DNA of 64,000 bases from Luteimonas sp. FCS-9. Its GTDB lineage: Bacteria > Pseudomonadota > Gammaproteobacteria > Xanthomonadales > Xanthomonadaceae. Shown one piece after another: positions 13,957 to 23,909 of the stretch (position 1 is the first letter of the stretch; each line of letters begins with the position of its first letter). The stretch is taken from positions 17,814-81,813 of the forward strand of contig NZ_LASZ01000018.1 in assembly GCF_001014645.1 (NCBI RefSeq), given 5' to 3'. Made by a program: the position numbers and the translations under genes. Under the pieces are notes generated by a model. That model was not told the origin of the DNA, did no database searches, and worked only from the letters and a program-made list of their open reading frames with translations.

Positions 13957-16570
13957 GGTTGCGCCGCTCCAGCTGCGCGGCGGCACGTTGCACGCGCGTG
14001 CGCCAGTCCTCGGTACTGAGCTGGCCGCGCATCGATTCGGCCCACAGCGGGAACGACAGCGGGGTGAACGTCCGCAGCGGATGCAGGTCGAGCGAGCGGG
14101 CGCTGCAGTCCTCGAGCGTGGTGCGCAGCTGCACCACGTCCAGCTGCGCGGCGAACACCTCGCGCTCGGCCAGCGCCAGCAGCATGTGGTCCGGGTCGTG
14201 CCGGCGCAGCACGTCGAACAGCAGGCCGCTGGAGGCCTGCAGCTGGCGCATCGAGCGCGGCGCCCGCCCCGGCAGCGACGGCGGCAGCAGGCCGGCGACG
14301 CGCGCGATGTCGCGGAACTGGCGGCGCGCGAGCTCGGCCAGGTTCAGGCTCTCGCGCAGGTCGTCGATCAGCGAATCGGGCGAGAGCATCGCCTCGACAT
14401 CGAGCGCATCGAGCTCGACGTCCTGCGCCGGCGACAGCACCAGCCCGTAGTCGTTGGCGGCGAACGAGAAGCTGTTGGCGCGCAGGCGGCCCCAGCGCAG
14501 CGCCAGCAAGGCGGCCAAGCCCTCGTGCACCTGCCGCCCGGCGAACGGAAACACGAACAGGTGCCGGGCGCCGCGCGCGCGGATCCATTCCACCAGCAGG
14601 CGGCCGGGCGCGGGCAGCGCCGACAACCGTTGCTGCAGGTCGAGCAGCCGCCCGATCGCGCGCAGCCCGGGCGCATCGCGCGGGCCGGCGAACAGGCGCT
14701 CGACCTCGTGCGCCAGCGTGCCCGACAGCGACATGCGCCCGCCCTGCCACTTGGGCACCGTGCCGCTGCCGGCCTTGGCGACGCGCACGTAGGCGGTCAT
14801 GTCCTCGAGCCGCACCAGCTCCAGCGTGCGGCCGGCGAACTGGAACCGGTCGCGCGGCCGCAGCCGCCCGACGAAGCTTTCCTCGACCGAGCCCAGGCCG
14901 CCGCCACGCAGCAGCTTCACGCGCACCGCCTCGTCGCTGGCGATCGTCCCGATCGACAGCCGGTGGCGCAGCGCGATGCGCCGGTCCTCGACGCGGTACA
15001 CGCCGTCATCGCCGCGCACCACGCGCCGGAAGTCCGGATAGTGCGCCAGCGCCGCGCCGCCCTGGACGATGAAGTCGAGCACCGCGCGCCAGGCCAGCGG
15101 GTCCAGCGTGCGGAAGGCGTGCGTGCCGCGGACCTCGTCGAACAGCGCGTCGGCGTCGAACCCGCCGCCCAGCGCCAGCGTCACGCAGTGCTGGGCCAGC
15201 ACGTCGAGACTGAGCACCGGCGGCGGCCGGGATTCGATCATGCCGGCGGCGACCGCGGCGCGGGCCGCGGCGTACTCCACCAGCTCCAGCGCGTGCGCCG
15301 GCACGCAGACCACGTGGCCGGCCTCGCCCGGGCGGTGGCGCGCACGTCCGGCGCGCTGCAGCAGCCGCGACACGCCTTTCGGGCTGCCGATCTGCAGGAC
15401 CTGGTCGACGGCGGGGAAGTCGACGCCGAGGTCGAGACTGGACGTCGCGACGACGCAGCGCACGCTGCCCTCGCGCAGCCCCTGCTCGGCGGCCGCGCGC
15501 AGCTTGGGGTCGAGCGAGCCATGATGCAGCGCCAGCGTCTCGGGCGCCTCGGGCCACACCGCCGACAGCGCGCGGTGCCACAGTTCGGCCTGCGAGCGGG
15601 TGTTGGCGAACAGCAGGCTGGTGCGCTCGGCCATCAGGCGTTCGAGCACGCGCGGCAGCTGCGCCATCCCCAGGTGGCCGGCCCACGGGAAGCGCTCGTC
15701 CTCGCCGGGCAGCAGCGTGTCGAGCGTGAAGCGCTTGGGCGCGACGCCCGCGACCACCTGCGCCTGCGGGCAGTGCGGCAGCAACGCGTCGCGTGCCTGG
15801 TCGAGGTTGCCGAGCGTCGCCGACACGCCCCAGATGCGCAGCGCCGGATTGAGCCGGCGCAGTCGCGCCAGCGCCAGCTGCAGCAGCACGCCGCGCTTGT
15901 TGCCGAGCAGCTCGTGCCATTCGTCGACGACCACGCAGCGCACCGACGCCAGCAGCGGCGCGGTGTCGGCGTAGGACAGCAGCAGCGACAGCGATTCAGG
16001 CGTGGTCACCAGCACCTCGACCTGGCCGCTGCGTGCCAGGCGCCGGTCGCGCGCGCTGGCGTCGCCGGTGCGCATCGCAACGGTCCAGTCCAGCCCGAGC
16101 GCCTCGATCGGCGCACGCAACGCGCGCACGGTGTCGACGGCGAGCGCGCGCAGCGGGGTGATCCACAGCAGTTGCAGGGTCCGCCCCGAAGTACGACGCG
16201 GCGTCTTCGACCCGTCGGGGGCGTGCGCCTGCGCATGATCGACATCCGCGTGCACCTGCCCATCGTGGACGCGCGCCTGCGCGCGACGGGGGCTGGTCGC
16301 CACGGCCCGATCGCGCGCGAGCGCGCTTCTACGCTCGGCGAGCGCTTCGAGCAGCGGGCCCCCGAACGCGGCCAGCGTCTTGCCGCTGCCGGTCGGCGTC
16401 TGCAGCAGGCCGGACTCGCCGGCGAGATACCGGCGCCAGACCTCGCGCTGGAACGGCGCGGGGCGCCAACCCTGCGCAGCGAACCACGCGCGCAGCGGCG
16501 CGTCGGGACCGCGCAGGCGCGTCATGGCCGGATCGCGTGGTGCGTCATCGCCGGGCGCCATCGCGATCAT
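13949..16570 (-). CDS. Ligase-associated DEXH-box helicase (Lhr-like)
   Basis: A superfamily 2 helicase of 873 residues. The Q-like region PFQREVW precedes Walker A TPTGSGKT (Lys64), followed by motif Ia ITPLRALA, TTPESL, motif II DEWH (Asp216), SATLGN, and the C-terminal motifs ATSSLDLGVDF and QRAGRARHRPGE. After the RecA domains comes the winged-helix and Lhr-core region usual for this class. Between motif I and Ia there is an extra Arg/Ala-rich stretch of about 50 residues (about 79-128) beginning RRSALARDR, which coincides with a REP doublet in the DNA and makes the protein longer than the usual 810-830. The start is uncertain: ATG 16525 (MTRLRGPDAP) is equally plausible because homologs tend to begin there. 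Gene order places it downstream of the ligase and overlapping pdeM. Confidence 0.9.
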   Translation of the reverse strand: MIAMAPGDDAPRDPAMTRLRGPDAPLRAWFAAQGWRPAPFQREVWRRYLAGESGLLQTPTGSGKTLAAFGGPLLEALAERRSALARDRAVATSPRRAQARVHDGQVHADVDHAQAHAPDGSKTPRRTSGRTLQLLWITPLRALAVDTVRALRAPIEALGLDWTVAMRTGDASARDRRLARSGQVEVLVTTPESLSLLLSYADTAPLLASVRCVVVDEWHELLGNKRGVLLQLALARLRRLNPALRIWGVSATLGNLDQARDALLPHCPQAQVVAGVAPKRFTLDTLLPGEDERFPWAGHLGMAQLPRVLERLMAERTSLLFANTRSQAELWHRALSAVWPEAPETLALHHGSLDPKLRAAAEQGLREGSVRCVVATSSLDLGVDFPAVDQVLQIGSPKGVSRLLQRAGRARHRPGEAGHVVCVPAHALELVEYAAARAAVAAGMIESRPPPVLSLDVLAQHCVTLALGGGFDADALFDEVRGTHAFRTLDPLAWRAVLDFIVQGGAALAHYPDFRRVVRGDDGVYRVEDRRIALRHRLSIGTIASDEAVRVKLLRGGGLGSVEESFVGRLRPRDRFQFAGRTLELVRLEDMTAYVRVAKAGSGTVPKWQGGRMSLSGTLAHEVERLFAGPRDAPGLRAIGRLLDLQQRLSALPAPGRLLVEWIRARGARHLFVFPFAGRQVHEGLAALLALRWGRLRANSFSFAANDYGLVLSPAQDVELDALDVEAMLSPDSLIDDLRESLNLAELARRQFRDIARVAGLLPPSLPGRAPRSMRQLQASSGLLFDVLRRHDPDHMLLALAEREVFAAQLDVVQLRTTLEDCSARSLDLHPLRTFTPLSFPLWAESMRGQLSTEDWRTRVQRAAAQLERRNRG
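16265..16332. repeat. REP doublet embedded in helicase coding sequence
   Basis: The right arm (16311-16332) differs from the exact REP arm at 3091 by one base. The left arm (16265-16290) matches the 16606 arm at 20 of 26 positions in inverted orientation. Spacing and orientation are those of the intergenic doublets at 16606 and 57725. It is read in frame as part of the helicase (RSALARDR on the coding strand). Confidence 0.7.
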
Positions 16571-16605
16571 GACCGGGCCCCGTGGCGGGTCATGCCCCCC
16601 GCTCT

Positions 16606-16673
16606 GTAGGAGCGCGCTTGCGCGCGATGGGCATTCACGCGCAACACCCGATCGCGCGCGAGCGCGCTCCTAC
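16606..16673. repeat. REP doublet (REPIN-like) between ligase and helicase genes
   Basis: Inverted arms at 16606-16631 (GTAGGAGCGCGCTTGC core, then GATGGG) and 16651-16673 flank a short spacer, forming a near-palindromic 68-base element. It lies between the ligase stop and the helicase start within one operon and would fold into a stable RNA hairpin. Confidence 0.82.
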
Positions 16674-16687
16674 GGGGCTCTCTGCCC

Positions 16688-18406
16688 TCACCGCGCGAGC
16701 GCCTGCAGCGTCTCGAGCCGGTCGGCGTCGGCGATCGCCTTGTCGCGGCGCCAGCGCAGGATCCTCGGGAAGCGCACGGCGATGCCGGACTTGTGCCGGC
16801 TCGAACGGTTGACCGCCTCGAAGCCCAGTTCGAACACGTGGTGCGCGGTGACCGAGCGCACCGGGCCGAAGCGCTCGAGGGTGTGCGCGCGGATCCACTT
16901 GTCGAGCGCGAGGATCTCGCGGTCGTCGAGTCCGGAGTAGGCCTTGGCGACCGGCACCAGTGCATCGCCGTCCCACAGCGCGAACGTATAGTCGGTGTAG
17001 AGCGTGCTGCGCCGGCCGTGGCCGGCCTGGGCGTAGATCAGCACCGCGTCGATGGTCAGCGGGTCGATCTTCCATTTCCACCAGTCGCCGCGCCGCCGGC
17101 CGACCTGGTAGCGGGCATCGGCGCGCTTGAGCATCAGGCCCTCGACGCCGCGCGCGCGGGCATCGGCGCGCAGTGCGGCCGCCTGCGCCCAGTCGGCGGC
17201 GTCCACGCGCGGGGAGAGCACGATGCGCGGGTCCTCGTGCTCGGCGACCAGCGTCTCGAGCATCGCGCGCCGCTCGGCCTGCGGCCGGTCGCGCCAGTCC
17301 TCGCCGTCGAGCTCGAGCAGGTCGTAGACCTGCACGCGCACCGGGGTGTCGGCGAGCGTCTTGGGGCCCGGCTTGCGACGCTGGATGCGGGTCTGCAGCG
17401 CGGTGAAAGGCATCGGCGCGGGATCGCCCGGCCGCCAGGCCAGCAACTCGCCGTCGAACACGCAGTCGCGCGGCAGCGTCAACGCCGCGGCCTCGATCTC
17501 CGGGAAGCGGCCGTCGAGGCGTTCTTCGCCACGCGACCACAGCGCGATGTCCGCGCCGCGCCGGATCAGCTGCAGGCGGATGCCGTCCCACTTCCATTCC
17601 AGCAGCCAGTCGTCGATCGGGCCGAGCGCGCGGGCGACCGCATCGGGATCGTTGGCGAGCGCGGGCGCCGAAGCGTCCATGCCGTCCTCACCATCCGCGC
17701 CCGCGTCGGCGGGCCCGGCGGCGTCCTCGCCCGCTGCCGCAGGCCGCAGCGCCTGCTCCAGCGGCGAGGCCAGGAAGAACGGATACGGCTGGCGACGGTC
17801 GCCGGGCAGTTCGTCGGGCGAGAGCAGGTCGCGCAGGAAGGCCGCGCTCGGCGTCCAGCTGCCGAGCATGCGCTGGGCGATGCGCGCGATGTCCAGGCCG
17901 CTCATCTCCGCCAACGCCTGCTGCACCAGCCGCTGGGACACGCCCACGCGCAGCGCGCCGGTCAGCAGCTTGTTGAACACCAGGCGCTCGTCGAAGCACA
18001 GCGAGGCCCAGGCCTCGACCACCAGCGCCCGGCGGACCGCGGGATCGCGATTGGCGACCGGGATCAGCCGCCGTTCGATCCACTCCGCCAGCGACGCGTC
18101 CTCGGCCGGCACGGCCGGGTCGTCGAGCAGCAGCGCGAGCGTCTCGGCCAGGTCGCCGACCTGGTCGTAGCTGTCGTCGACCAGCCAGTCGGGCAGCTGC
18201 GCGGCCTCAGCGATCCACTCGCGCAGCTCGCGGGTGTTGGCGATGCGGCGGCCCGCGCCGGCGACCTTGCCGCCGGCCAGCAGGAACAACGCCCAGGCCG
18301 CGTCGTGCGGCGGCGCGTCGCGGAAATAGGCCACCAGCGCCGCGCGCTTGTCGAGCGTGGCGGTGCTGCGGTCGAGTTCCCGGTACAGGCGGGCGAAGCG
18401 CCTCAT
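16688..18406 (-). CDS. ATP-dependent DNA ligase of the ligase-associated repair operon
   Basis: A 572-residue ATP-dependent ligase that seals nicks through an enzyme-AMP intermediate. The N-terminal DNA-binding domain (about 1-220) resembles that of archaeal/eukaryal ligase I, with LVFNKLLTGALRVGVSQ. An acidic Gly/Ala linker (about 222-250) precedes the adenylation motif EWKWDGIR, whose nucleophile is Lys272. Later motifs include FDGELLAW, EGLMLKR and WWKWKID, followed by the OB fold. The ATG at 18406 begins MRRFARLYRELD, the usual family N terminus. It lies 25 bases downstream of the exonuclease gene and 118-163 bases before the helicase start, with a REP doublet between. Confidence 0.92.
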   Translation of the reverse strand: MRRFARLYRELDRSTATLDKRAALVAYFRDAPPHDAAWALFLLAGGKVAGAGRRIANTRELREWIAEAAQLPDWLVDDSYDQVGDLAETLALLLDDPAVPAEDASLAEWIERRLIPVANRDPAVRRALVVEAWASLCFDERLVFNKLLTGALRVGVSQRLVQQALAEMSGLDIARIAQRMLGSWTPSAAFLRDLLSPDELPGDRRQPYPFFLASPLEQALRPAAAGEDAAGPADAGADGEDGMDASAPALANDPDAVARALGPIDDWLLEWKWDGIRLQLIRRGADIALWSRGEERLDGRFPEIEAAALTLPRDCVFDGELLAWRPGDPAPMPFTALQTRIQRRKPGPKTLADTPVRVQVYDLLELDGEDWRDRPQAERRAMLETLVAEHEDPRIVLSPRVDAADWAQAAALRADARARGVEGLMLKRADARYQVGRRRGDWWKWKIDPLTIDAVLIYAQAGHGRRSTLYTDYTFALWDGDALVPVAKAYSGLDDREILALDKWIRAHTLERFGPVRSVTAHHVFELGFEAVNRSSRHKSGIAVRFPRILRWRRDKAIADADRLETLQALAR

Positions 18407-18431
18407 GCGCGCGTCCCCGGGTGCCGGCCGG

Positions 18432-19469
18432 TCATTCCTCGCCCCCGAAATCGGTGCGGAACGCCTCGGCCGCGATGCCGTCCTCGCGCAGTGCGCGGAT
18501 GATCGCATCGGTGTTGCCGTGGGTCGCGATCACGCGCGTGGCGCCGGTCTCGCGGACGGTCCGCATCAGGTCGGGCCAGTCGGCGTGGTCGGAGACGATG
18601 AAGCCACGGTCGTAGTTGCGTCGGCGGCGGTTGCCGCGGATGCGCATCCAGCCCGACGCGAAGCCCTGCTGCGCGCGGCGGAACCGGCGCATCCACGCGC
18701 TGCCGGCCGCAGACGGCGGCGCGATGACCAGCTGGCCGGCGAAGTCCGCGCCGCGGTCGGTCTCGGCGACCGGCCGCGTGTCGAGCATCGCGATGCCGGC
18801 GCGCCGGTAGACCTCCACGCCGGCTGCGACCGCGCCGTGCAGCAGCGCCGGCCGGTCGGTATGCGCCGCCAGCTCGGCCAGCACGCGCTGCGCCTTGCCC
18901 AGCGCGTAGCAGAACAGCACCGCCGCCTCGCCGCGCGCCTCGCACTGCGCGCGCCACTGTTCGATCTCGCGCGCGACCTCCGCGGTGTCGGGCCAGCGGT
19001 AGACCGGCAGGCCGAACGTGGCCTCGGTGATGAAGGTGTCGCAGCGCACGACCTCGAACGGCGCGCAGGTCGGGTCGTGCTGGCGCTTGTAGTCGCCCGA
19101 CGCCACCCAGACCTCGCCGTCGACCTCCACGCGCACCTGGGCCGAGCCGAGCACGTGGCCGGCCGGATGCAGCGAAACGGTCGCCGCGCCCATCCCGAAC
19201 GGCTCGCCGTACTCGTGCGCGGCGTAGATCTGCTCGCCCAGGCGCCATTCGAGGATCGGCAGCCCGGCGCGCGTGGTGTGGTAGGCGCCCATGCCGGTGC
19301 GCGCATGGTCGCCGTGGCCGTGGGTGATCACCGCACGCGGCACCGGCCGCCACGGATCGATGTGGAAGTCGCCCGCCGGGCAGTACAGGCCTTCGGGGCG
19401 CAGCTGGATCAGGTCGTCGGGCCGCCGCTGCGCGGTGCGGGCGGCGGGAGACGGGTGCGAGGCGGCCAT
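18432..19469 (-). CDS. Ligase-associated DNA exonuclease (metallo-beta-lactamase fold)
   Basis: A 345-residue metallo-beta-lactamase/beta-CASP-related nuclease. The zinc motif HGHGDH (His50, His52, Asp54, His55) is clear, followed by HPAGHVLGS, SGDYKRQHDP and, near the end, SDHADW. These match the family annotated as ligase-associated DNA exonuclease, related to SNM1/Artemis-type enzymes and often misnamed as mRNA 3'-end processing factors. The ATG at 19469 was selected; the longer frame uses TTG at 19547 and would overlap the kinase gene. It is the first gene of the four-gene set, 58 bases after the stop of the hybrid kinase on the same strand, so read-through from the kinase gene is possible. 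Confidence 0.9.
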   Translation of the reverse strand: MAASHPSPAARTAQRRPDDLIQLRPEGLYCPAGDFHIDPWRPVPRAVITHGHGDHARTGMGAYHTTRAGLPILEWRLGEQIYAAHEYGEPFGMGAATVSLHPAGHVLGSAQVRVEVDGEVWVASGDYKRQHDPTCAPFEVVRCDTFITEATFGLPVYRWPDTAEVAREIEQWRAQCEARGEAAVLFCYALGKAQRVLAELAAHTDRPALLHGAVAAGVEVYRRAGIAMLDTRPVAETDRGADFAGQLVIAPPSAAGSAWMRRFRRAQQGFASGWMRIRGNRRRRNYDRGFIVSDHADWPDLMRTVRETGATRVIATHGNTDAIIRALREDGIAAEAFRTDFGGEE

Positions 19470-19527
19470 GCCGGCAGTCTGGTTCGGCCGCCGTGCACGC
19501 GGTGCCAAGCCGCCGCGCCCCTTCCGC

Positions 19528-22500
19528 TCAGTCCGGCCCGTCGCCAAGCCCGCCGCCCTGGTGGACGGGACGCCAGCTGTGGGCCAGCGCGTCGGCCAGC
19601 ATCTCGCCGGTCAGCGGCTTGCGGAGGAACCCGTCGAAGCCGGCCGCGCGCGCCGCCGGCTCGGCCTCGGCGTCGGCACGCGCGGTCACCGCGACCAGCG
19701 GCCGGTCGAAGCCTTGTCCGCGCAGCATGCCGGCCAGCGTCAGGCCGTCGATGCCCGGCAGGTCCAGGTCCAGCAGCGCGATGTCGAACTCGCGCGTGCC
19801 GACCTCGGTCAGCGCGGCCAGGCCGTGCATCGCATGCGCCACCTGATGGCCCTGCGACTCGAGCAGGCCGCGGATCACGTCGGCGACGGTCTGGTCGTCC
19901 TCGACCAGCAGGACCACCAGCCCGACGGCCGCGGTGATGCGCTCGTGCCCGTCGAAGCGCGTGCGCCGGGGCGGGGTGACGACCTCGGCCAGCGGCAGCG
20001 CGACCGTGAAGCGGGTGCCTTCGCCCGGCGTGCTGTCGACCTCGATCCGGCCGCCCATCGCCAGCGACAGTTCCTGGCTGATCGCCAGGCCCAGCCCGCT
20101 GCCGCCGTAGCGCGCCGCGGTCCGGGCGCCCTCGGCCTGCTCGAAGCGCCGGAACAGCCGCCGGCGCTGCTCGGCGCTGAGGCCGGGCCCGGTGTCGCTG
20201 ATCTGGAACGTGAGCCCGTCGGGCGCGCCCGCGATGCGCAGCCCGACCTGGCCGCTGTCGGTGAACTTGATCGCGTTGCCGATCAGGTTCAGCAGGATCT
20301 GCCGCACCCGCACCGCGTCGCCGTGCACCCACGCCGGCACGCCGTCGCCGAACGCGACGTCGAAGCCCAGCGCCTTGTGCCGGGCCATCGGCGCGCACAG
20401 CGACACGATGTCCTGGATCAGCGCATGCAGGTCGAACGGCTGCGGGTCGAGCTCGAGCTTGCCGGCCTCGATCCGCGCCAGGTCGAGCGCGTCGTTGACC
20501 AGCCGCATCAGGTGGTCGCCTGCGCGCCGGATCGATTCGGTGTAGCCGCGCTGCCGGTCGTCGAGCGGCGTGTCGAGCAGCAATTCGCTCATGCCCAGCA
20601 CGCCGGTCATCGGTGTGCGCACCTCGTGGCCGAGCGTGGCCAGGAAGCGGCTCTTGGCCAGCGACGCCTGCTCGGCGAGCTCGCGCTGGCGCTCGGCCAG
20701 CTGCAGTTCCGCGCGGCGGCGCACGCGACGGCGGTAGGCCAGCGCGCCCCACACCGACAGCAGCACCACGACGCCGGCCAGCGCCGTCAGCGCCCACCAG
20801 GTCCGCCACCACGGCGGCAGCACGCGGAACCGCAGCTCGTGCATCGGCGCCGCGTTGCCGTAGGCGTCGCTGGCGCGGATGCGCAGCACGTAGCTGCCGG
20901 CGCGCAGGCCGGAGAACACGCGGTCGCCGCTCGCGCCCTGGTCGACCCAGCCGGTGTCCAGGCCGTCGAGCCAGGTCCAGTAGCGATTCGATCCCGGGTC
21001 GTCGTAGGCCAGCAGCCGGGCCGAGACGCGGAACTCGCGATCGTCGGGGAACAGCTCCGGTCGCGCGTCGTCGAGCCGGTGCCACAGGCCGTCGCGGCGG
21101 ACCTCCAGCCCGAGCACGCGCAGCTTCGGCTCCTCGGCGCGCCCGGTTTCCTCGGACGCGGTGTTGATAATCGCCACCGAATCGACCGCCGTGCCGGCCG
21201 CGAGCAGCCCGCCCCGGCTGACCGCGATCGAGCGGAACAGCATCTCCTGCGACGACAGGCCGTGTTCGCTGCCGTAGCGGCGCATCCGCCGGTCCTGCGG
21301 GTCCCAGCGGTAGAGGCCGCGCCGGGTCGAGACCCAGACCCGGCCGCGCACGTCCACCGCCAGCCCCATCGGCATCACTGCCGGCAACCCCTCGCGCGGG
21401 CCGATCCGCTCCTGCCGCGCCCATGCGCCGTCCTGGCGGCGCCACCGCTCGAGCCCGTCGCGGCCGGCCGCCCAGACGGTGTCCTCGCCCTGCGCGGCGA
21501 CCGCGTAGTAGGGCTGCTCGCCGCTGACGATCACGAACCGGCGCGCCTGCGCATCGAAGTAGCCCAGTCCCGGCACCGACGCCGCCCATGCGGTGTTGTC
21601 GGGCGCCACGTCGAAGCCGTAGACGCCCTCGTGGACCAGCGGGTCGTCGCCAGCCTGCCACAGCAGGCGCCCGGTCTCGCCGTCGCGGTGCTCGACGCCG
21701 AACCCGCCCATGCTGCCGGTCCACAGCGTGCCGTCGGGCGCGGCGCGGACGATGTTGTAGCCCACCCCGTGCGCCACCGAGGTGCCCGGCTCGCCGACCC
21801 ACTCGCTCAGCGTGCCGTCGCGCCCGTGGCGGAACAGGCCGCCAACATGGCCGATCCACAGCACGCCGCTGCGGGTCTCGGCCATGCCGAGGATGCGCTG
21901 GTTGGCCAGGCGCGCCCGCGCCGCGCCGTCGAGCCGGGAGACCTGCAGCGCCTGGTCGACGTGCTCGACGACGCCGGTCTCCGAGCCCAGCCACAGTCCG
22001 CCGTCGTTGGCCGGCGCGATCGTCGCGTAGCCGTGGCCCTGCAGCCCGCGCTCGCCGCGCACCAGTTCGGCCACGTGGCGCCAGTCCGAGCGCAGGAAGC
22101 CGACCCCCTCGCCGGGTGCGGAGGCCCACAGCGCACCATCGGACTGCAGGAACATCGCGCGTGCCGGGAACGGTCGCGACGCGTCGCGCCCGACCGGCAC
22201 CGGCGTCGGGATGCCGTCCTCCGACAGCCGCCACAGGCCGCGGCGGGTGCCCAGCCAGTAGCCGCCGCGCGGGTCGGCGAGCATCGACAGCACGTTGTTG
22301 GGCCGGGCGAACATGCCCGACCACGGGCGCCAGTGCCACTGGCCGTCGCGCGTCCGCACGAACAGCCCGCGCGCGCTCGAGGCCCAGACCTCGTCGCCCA
22401 TCGCCTGCACGTCGGTCACCGTCAGCGGAATGTCGCCGCCGGGCAGCGGCTCGCGCCACACGCGCCGGCCGTCGTAGCGGGCCAGGCCGGCCATCGTCGC

Positions 22501-23076
22501 GATCCACAGCGTGCCGTCGGCATCGAACGACAGGCTCACGACGTTGTCGCTGGGCAGCGTGCGCGGGTCGTCGGGATCGTGGCGCAGGTGCACGAGGCTG
22601 CCGTCGGCGCGCAGGCCGTAGACGCCGTCCGTGCCCAGGCCCATCCAGATCTCGCCCGGCCGGCTGGCGAAGTCCCACACATCGCCCAGCCGCGCGTCGG
22701 GATAGGCGTCGATGCGGTAGGGCCGGAAGCCGGCGCGGTCGCGTTCCATGACCGCGACCCCGCCCTCCTGCGCCGCCACCCACACCCGGTCCTCGTGATC
22801 GACGTGCAGCGCCTGCAGATGGTTGCCCGGGAACGCGTCGGCAGCCTCGGGATCGTGCTGCCAGACGATGAAGCCGTCGCCGTCGTAGCGGGCCAGGCCG
22901 TCGGCCGTGGCGATCCACACGAACCCGTCGCTGTCCTGTGCGATGCCGGTGACGTCGGACGTGGGCAGGCCGTCGGCGACGCCGAGCACGCGCAGGCGCG
23001 GCATTTCCGGCGTGGCGGCCAGACCGCTGCAGGCGAGCATCCAGATCAGCGCCAGAGCGGCGACACGTTTCCACAT
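19528..23076 (-). CDS. Hybrid sensor histidine kinase with periplasmic two-component propeller
   Basis: An 1182-residue one-polypeptide sensor. A signal peptide or anchor ([20 protein letters not shown]) leads to about 12 propeller repeats (about 30-690) with the Reg_prop pattern, such as [24 protein letters not shown] domain follows (about 700-760, ending [13 protein letters not shown]), then a transmembrane helix (about 770-790). The cytoplasmic part has HisKA with LGHEVRTPM (His817), an HATPase domain with [11 protein letters not shown] and [10 protein letters not shown], and a receiver domain with LLDLDLPG (Asp1103) and ending KPLTGEM. There is no HPt or DNA-binding output domain, so a separate phosphotransfer protein and regulator are needed. 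The ligand is unknown; related propellers sense glycans in Bacteroidetes. The ATG at 23076 begins the signal peptide. Confidence 0.93.
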   Translation of the reverse strand: MWKRVAALALIWMLACSGLAATPEMPRLRVLGVADGLPTSDVTGIAQDSDGFVWIATADGLARYDGDGFIVWQHDPEAADAFPGNHLQALHVDHEDRVWVAAQEGGVAVMERDRAGFRPYRIDAYPDARLGDVWDFASRPGEIWMGLGTDGVYGLRADGSLVHLRHDPDDPRTLPSDNVVSLSFDADGTLWIATMAGLARYDGRRVWREPLPGGDIPLTVTDVQAMGDEVWASSARGLFVRTRDGQWHWRPWSGMFARPNNVLSMLADPRGGYWLGTRRGLWRLSEDGIPTPVPVGRDASRPFPARAMFLQSDGALWASAPGEGVGFLRSDWRHVAELVRGERGLQGHGYATIAPANDGGLWLGSETGVVEHVDQALQVSRLDGAARARLANQRILGMAETRSGVLWIGHVGGLFRHGRDGTLSEWVGEPGTSVAHGVGYNIVRAAPDGTLWTGSMGGFGVEHRDGETGRLLWQAGDDPLVHEGVYGFDVAPDNTAWAASVPGLGYFDAQARRFVIVSGEQPYYAVAAQGEDTVWAAGRDGLERWRRQDGAWARQERIGPREGLPAVMPMGLAVDVRGRVWVSTRRGLYRWDPQDRRMRRYGSEHGLSSQEMLFRSIAVSRGGLLAAGTAVDSVAIINTASEETGRAEEPKLRVLGLEVRRDGLWHRLDDARPELFPDDREFRVSARLLAYDDPGSNRYWTWLDGLDTGWVDQGASGDRVFSGLRAGSYVLRIRASDAYGNAAPMHELRFRVLPPWWRTWWALTALAGVVVLLSVWGALAYRRRVRRRAELQLAERQRELAEQASLAKSRFLATLGHEVRTPMTGVLGMSELLLDTPLDDRQRGYTESIRRAGDHLMRLVNDALDLARIEAGKLELDPQPFDLHALIQDIVSLCAPMARHKALGFDVAFGDGVPAWVHGDAVRVRQILLNLIGNAIKFTDSGQVGLRIAGAPDGLTFQISDTGPGLSAEQRRRLFRRFEQAEGARTAARYGGSGLGLAISQELSLAMGGRIEVDSTPGEGTRFTVALPLAEVVTPPRRTRFDGHERITAAVGLVVLLVEDDQTVADVIRGLLESQGHQVAHAMHGLAALTEVGTREFDIALLDLDLPGIDGLTLAGMLRGQGFDRPLVAVTARADAEAEPAARAAGFDGFLRKPLTGEMLADALAHSWRPVHQGGGLGDGPD

Positions 23077-23183
23077 AGGCCCGACATCCCTTTCCGCGCG
23101 GCGTGCCCGCGGCGGTCGATGCTCGCAACGCATCGTCCCGGATGCAAGCCGGCCCGCGGCTGCGCGCCGGCGCGTTTCGTGCC

Positions 23184-23189
23184 TAGAAT
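23184..23189 (+). promoter_or_regulatory. -10 element (TAGAAT) just before first yceI
   Basis: TAGAAT ends 6 bases before the ATG at 23196, so initiation would fall on the start codon. This supports 23196 over 23229 as the start. No good -35 box is visible. Confidence 0.4.
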
Positions 23190-23195
23190 CCCCGC

Positions 23196-23909
23196 ATGCC
23201 GCCCCGCGGCGACCGGACCACCACGACGATGCGACTGCCGCGCCGCCTGCTCGTCCCCTGCCTGCTGCTGGCGCTGGCCTGCGCGCCGGCGGCCGCGCGG
23301 CCTGTGCACTACGCGCTCGACCCGGTCCACACGCGGGTGATGCTGGAGATCGATCACGCCGGGCTGTCGAAGGCGATCGGCACGGTGTCGGGCAGCACCG
23401 GAACGCTGGTCTTCGATCCCGCGGACTGGTCGAGCGCGCGGGTCGAGGTCTCGATCCCGGTCGAGCGCGTCGGCTTCGGCGACGACAGGTGGAACAGCGC
23501 GACCCGCGCGCGCAACCTGCTCGATGCCGAGCGCCACCCGATGGCGACGTTCGTCTCCACCCGTATCGAGCCGATCGACGCGCACCGCGCGATCGTCCAC
23601 GGCACGCTGACGCTGCGCGGGGTCGCCCGCGAGATCGCGCTCGACGCGACGTTCAACGCCGCCCGCCGCCATCCGATGCCGCCGTTCCGGCGCATGGTCG
23701 GCTTCTCGGCGACCACGCAGCTCTCGCGCGCGGACTTCGGCATCGACGCCTGGCCGTCGATGATCGGCGATGCCGTCGGCCTGCGGATCGAGCTCGAGGC
23801 GGTGCGCGACCGTGGCGCCGGGCGCGACGACGCGGACACCGACCTGGAGGCGGAGGCGCAGGGCGCCGGCGCCGAGGCCGACGCGCGCGACACAGGCGGC
23901 CCGCGATGA
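23196..23909 (+). CDS. YceI-family periplasmic protein (first copy)
   Basis: A 237-residue secreted lipocalin-like beta-barrel of the YceI family, which binds isoprenoid-type lipids such as polyprenyl quinones. A signal sequence ([23 protein letters not shown]) follows an 11-residue N-terminal extension if ATG 23196 is used; ATG 23229 gives a more standard signal peptide. Core motifs are [37 protein letters not shown] and [12 protein letters not shown]. An acidic Ala/Gly tail of about 30 residues ([19 protein letters not shown]) is unusual. Its stop overlaps the cytochrome b561 start by ATGA. The exact ligand is not known. Confidence 0.85.
   Translation: MPPRGDRTTTTMRLPRRLLVPCLLLALACAPAAARPVHYALDPVHTRVMLEIDHAGLSKAIGTVSGSTGTLVFDPADWSSARVEVSIPVERVGFGDDRWNSATRARNLLDAERHPMATFVSTRIEPIDAHRAIVHGTLTLRGVAREIALDATFNAARRHPMPPFRRMVGFSATTQLSRADFGIDAWPSMIGDAVGLRIELEAVRDRGAGRDDADTDLEAEAQGAGAEADARDTGGPR

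Noticed and set aside
10330..14019. A 1229-codon open frame opposite the flotillin and YqiJ-like genes
   Set aside because: It spans several genuine genes and intergenic gaps on the other strand and has the same low-information composition.
16567..16965. Short minus-strand frame ending in RRSALARDR sequence, possible small gene before the helicase
   Set aside because: It is an out-of-frame shadow of the ligase C terminus that runs into the REP doublet. The peptide is simply how this repeat reads in one frame.
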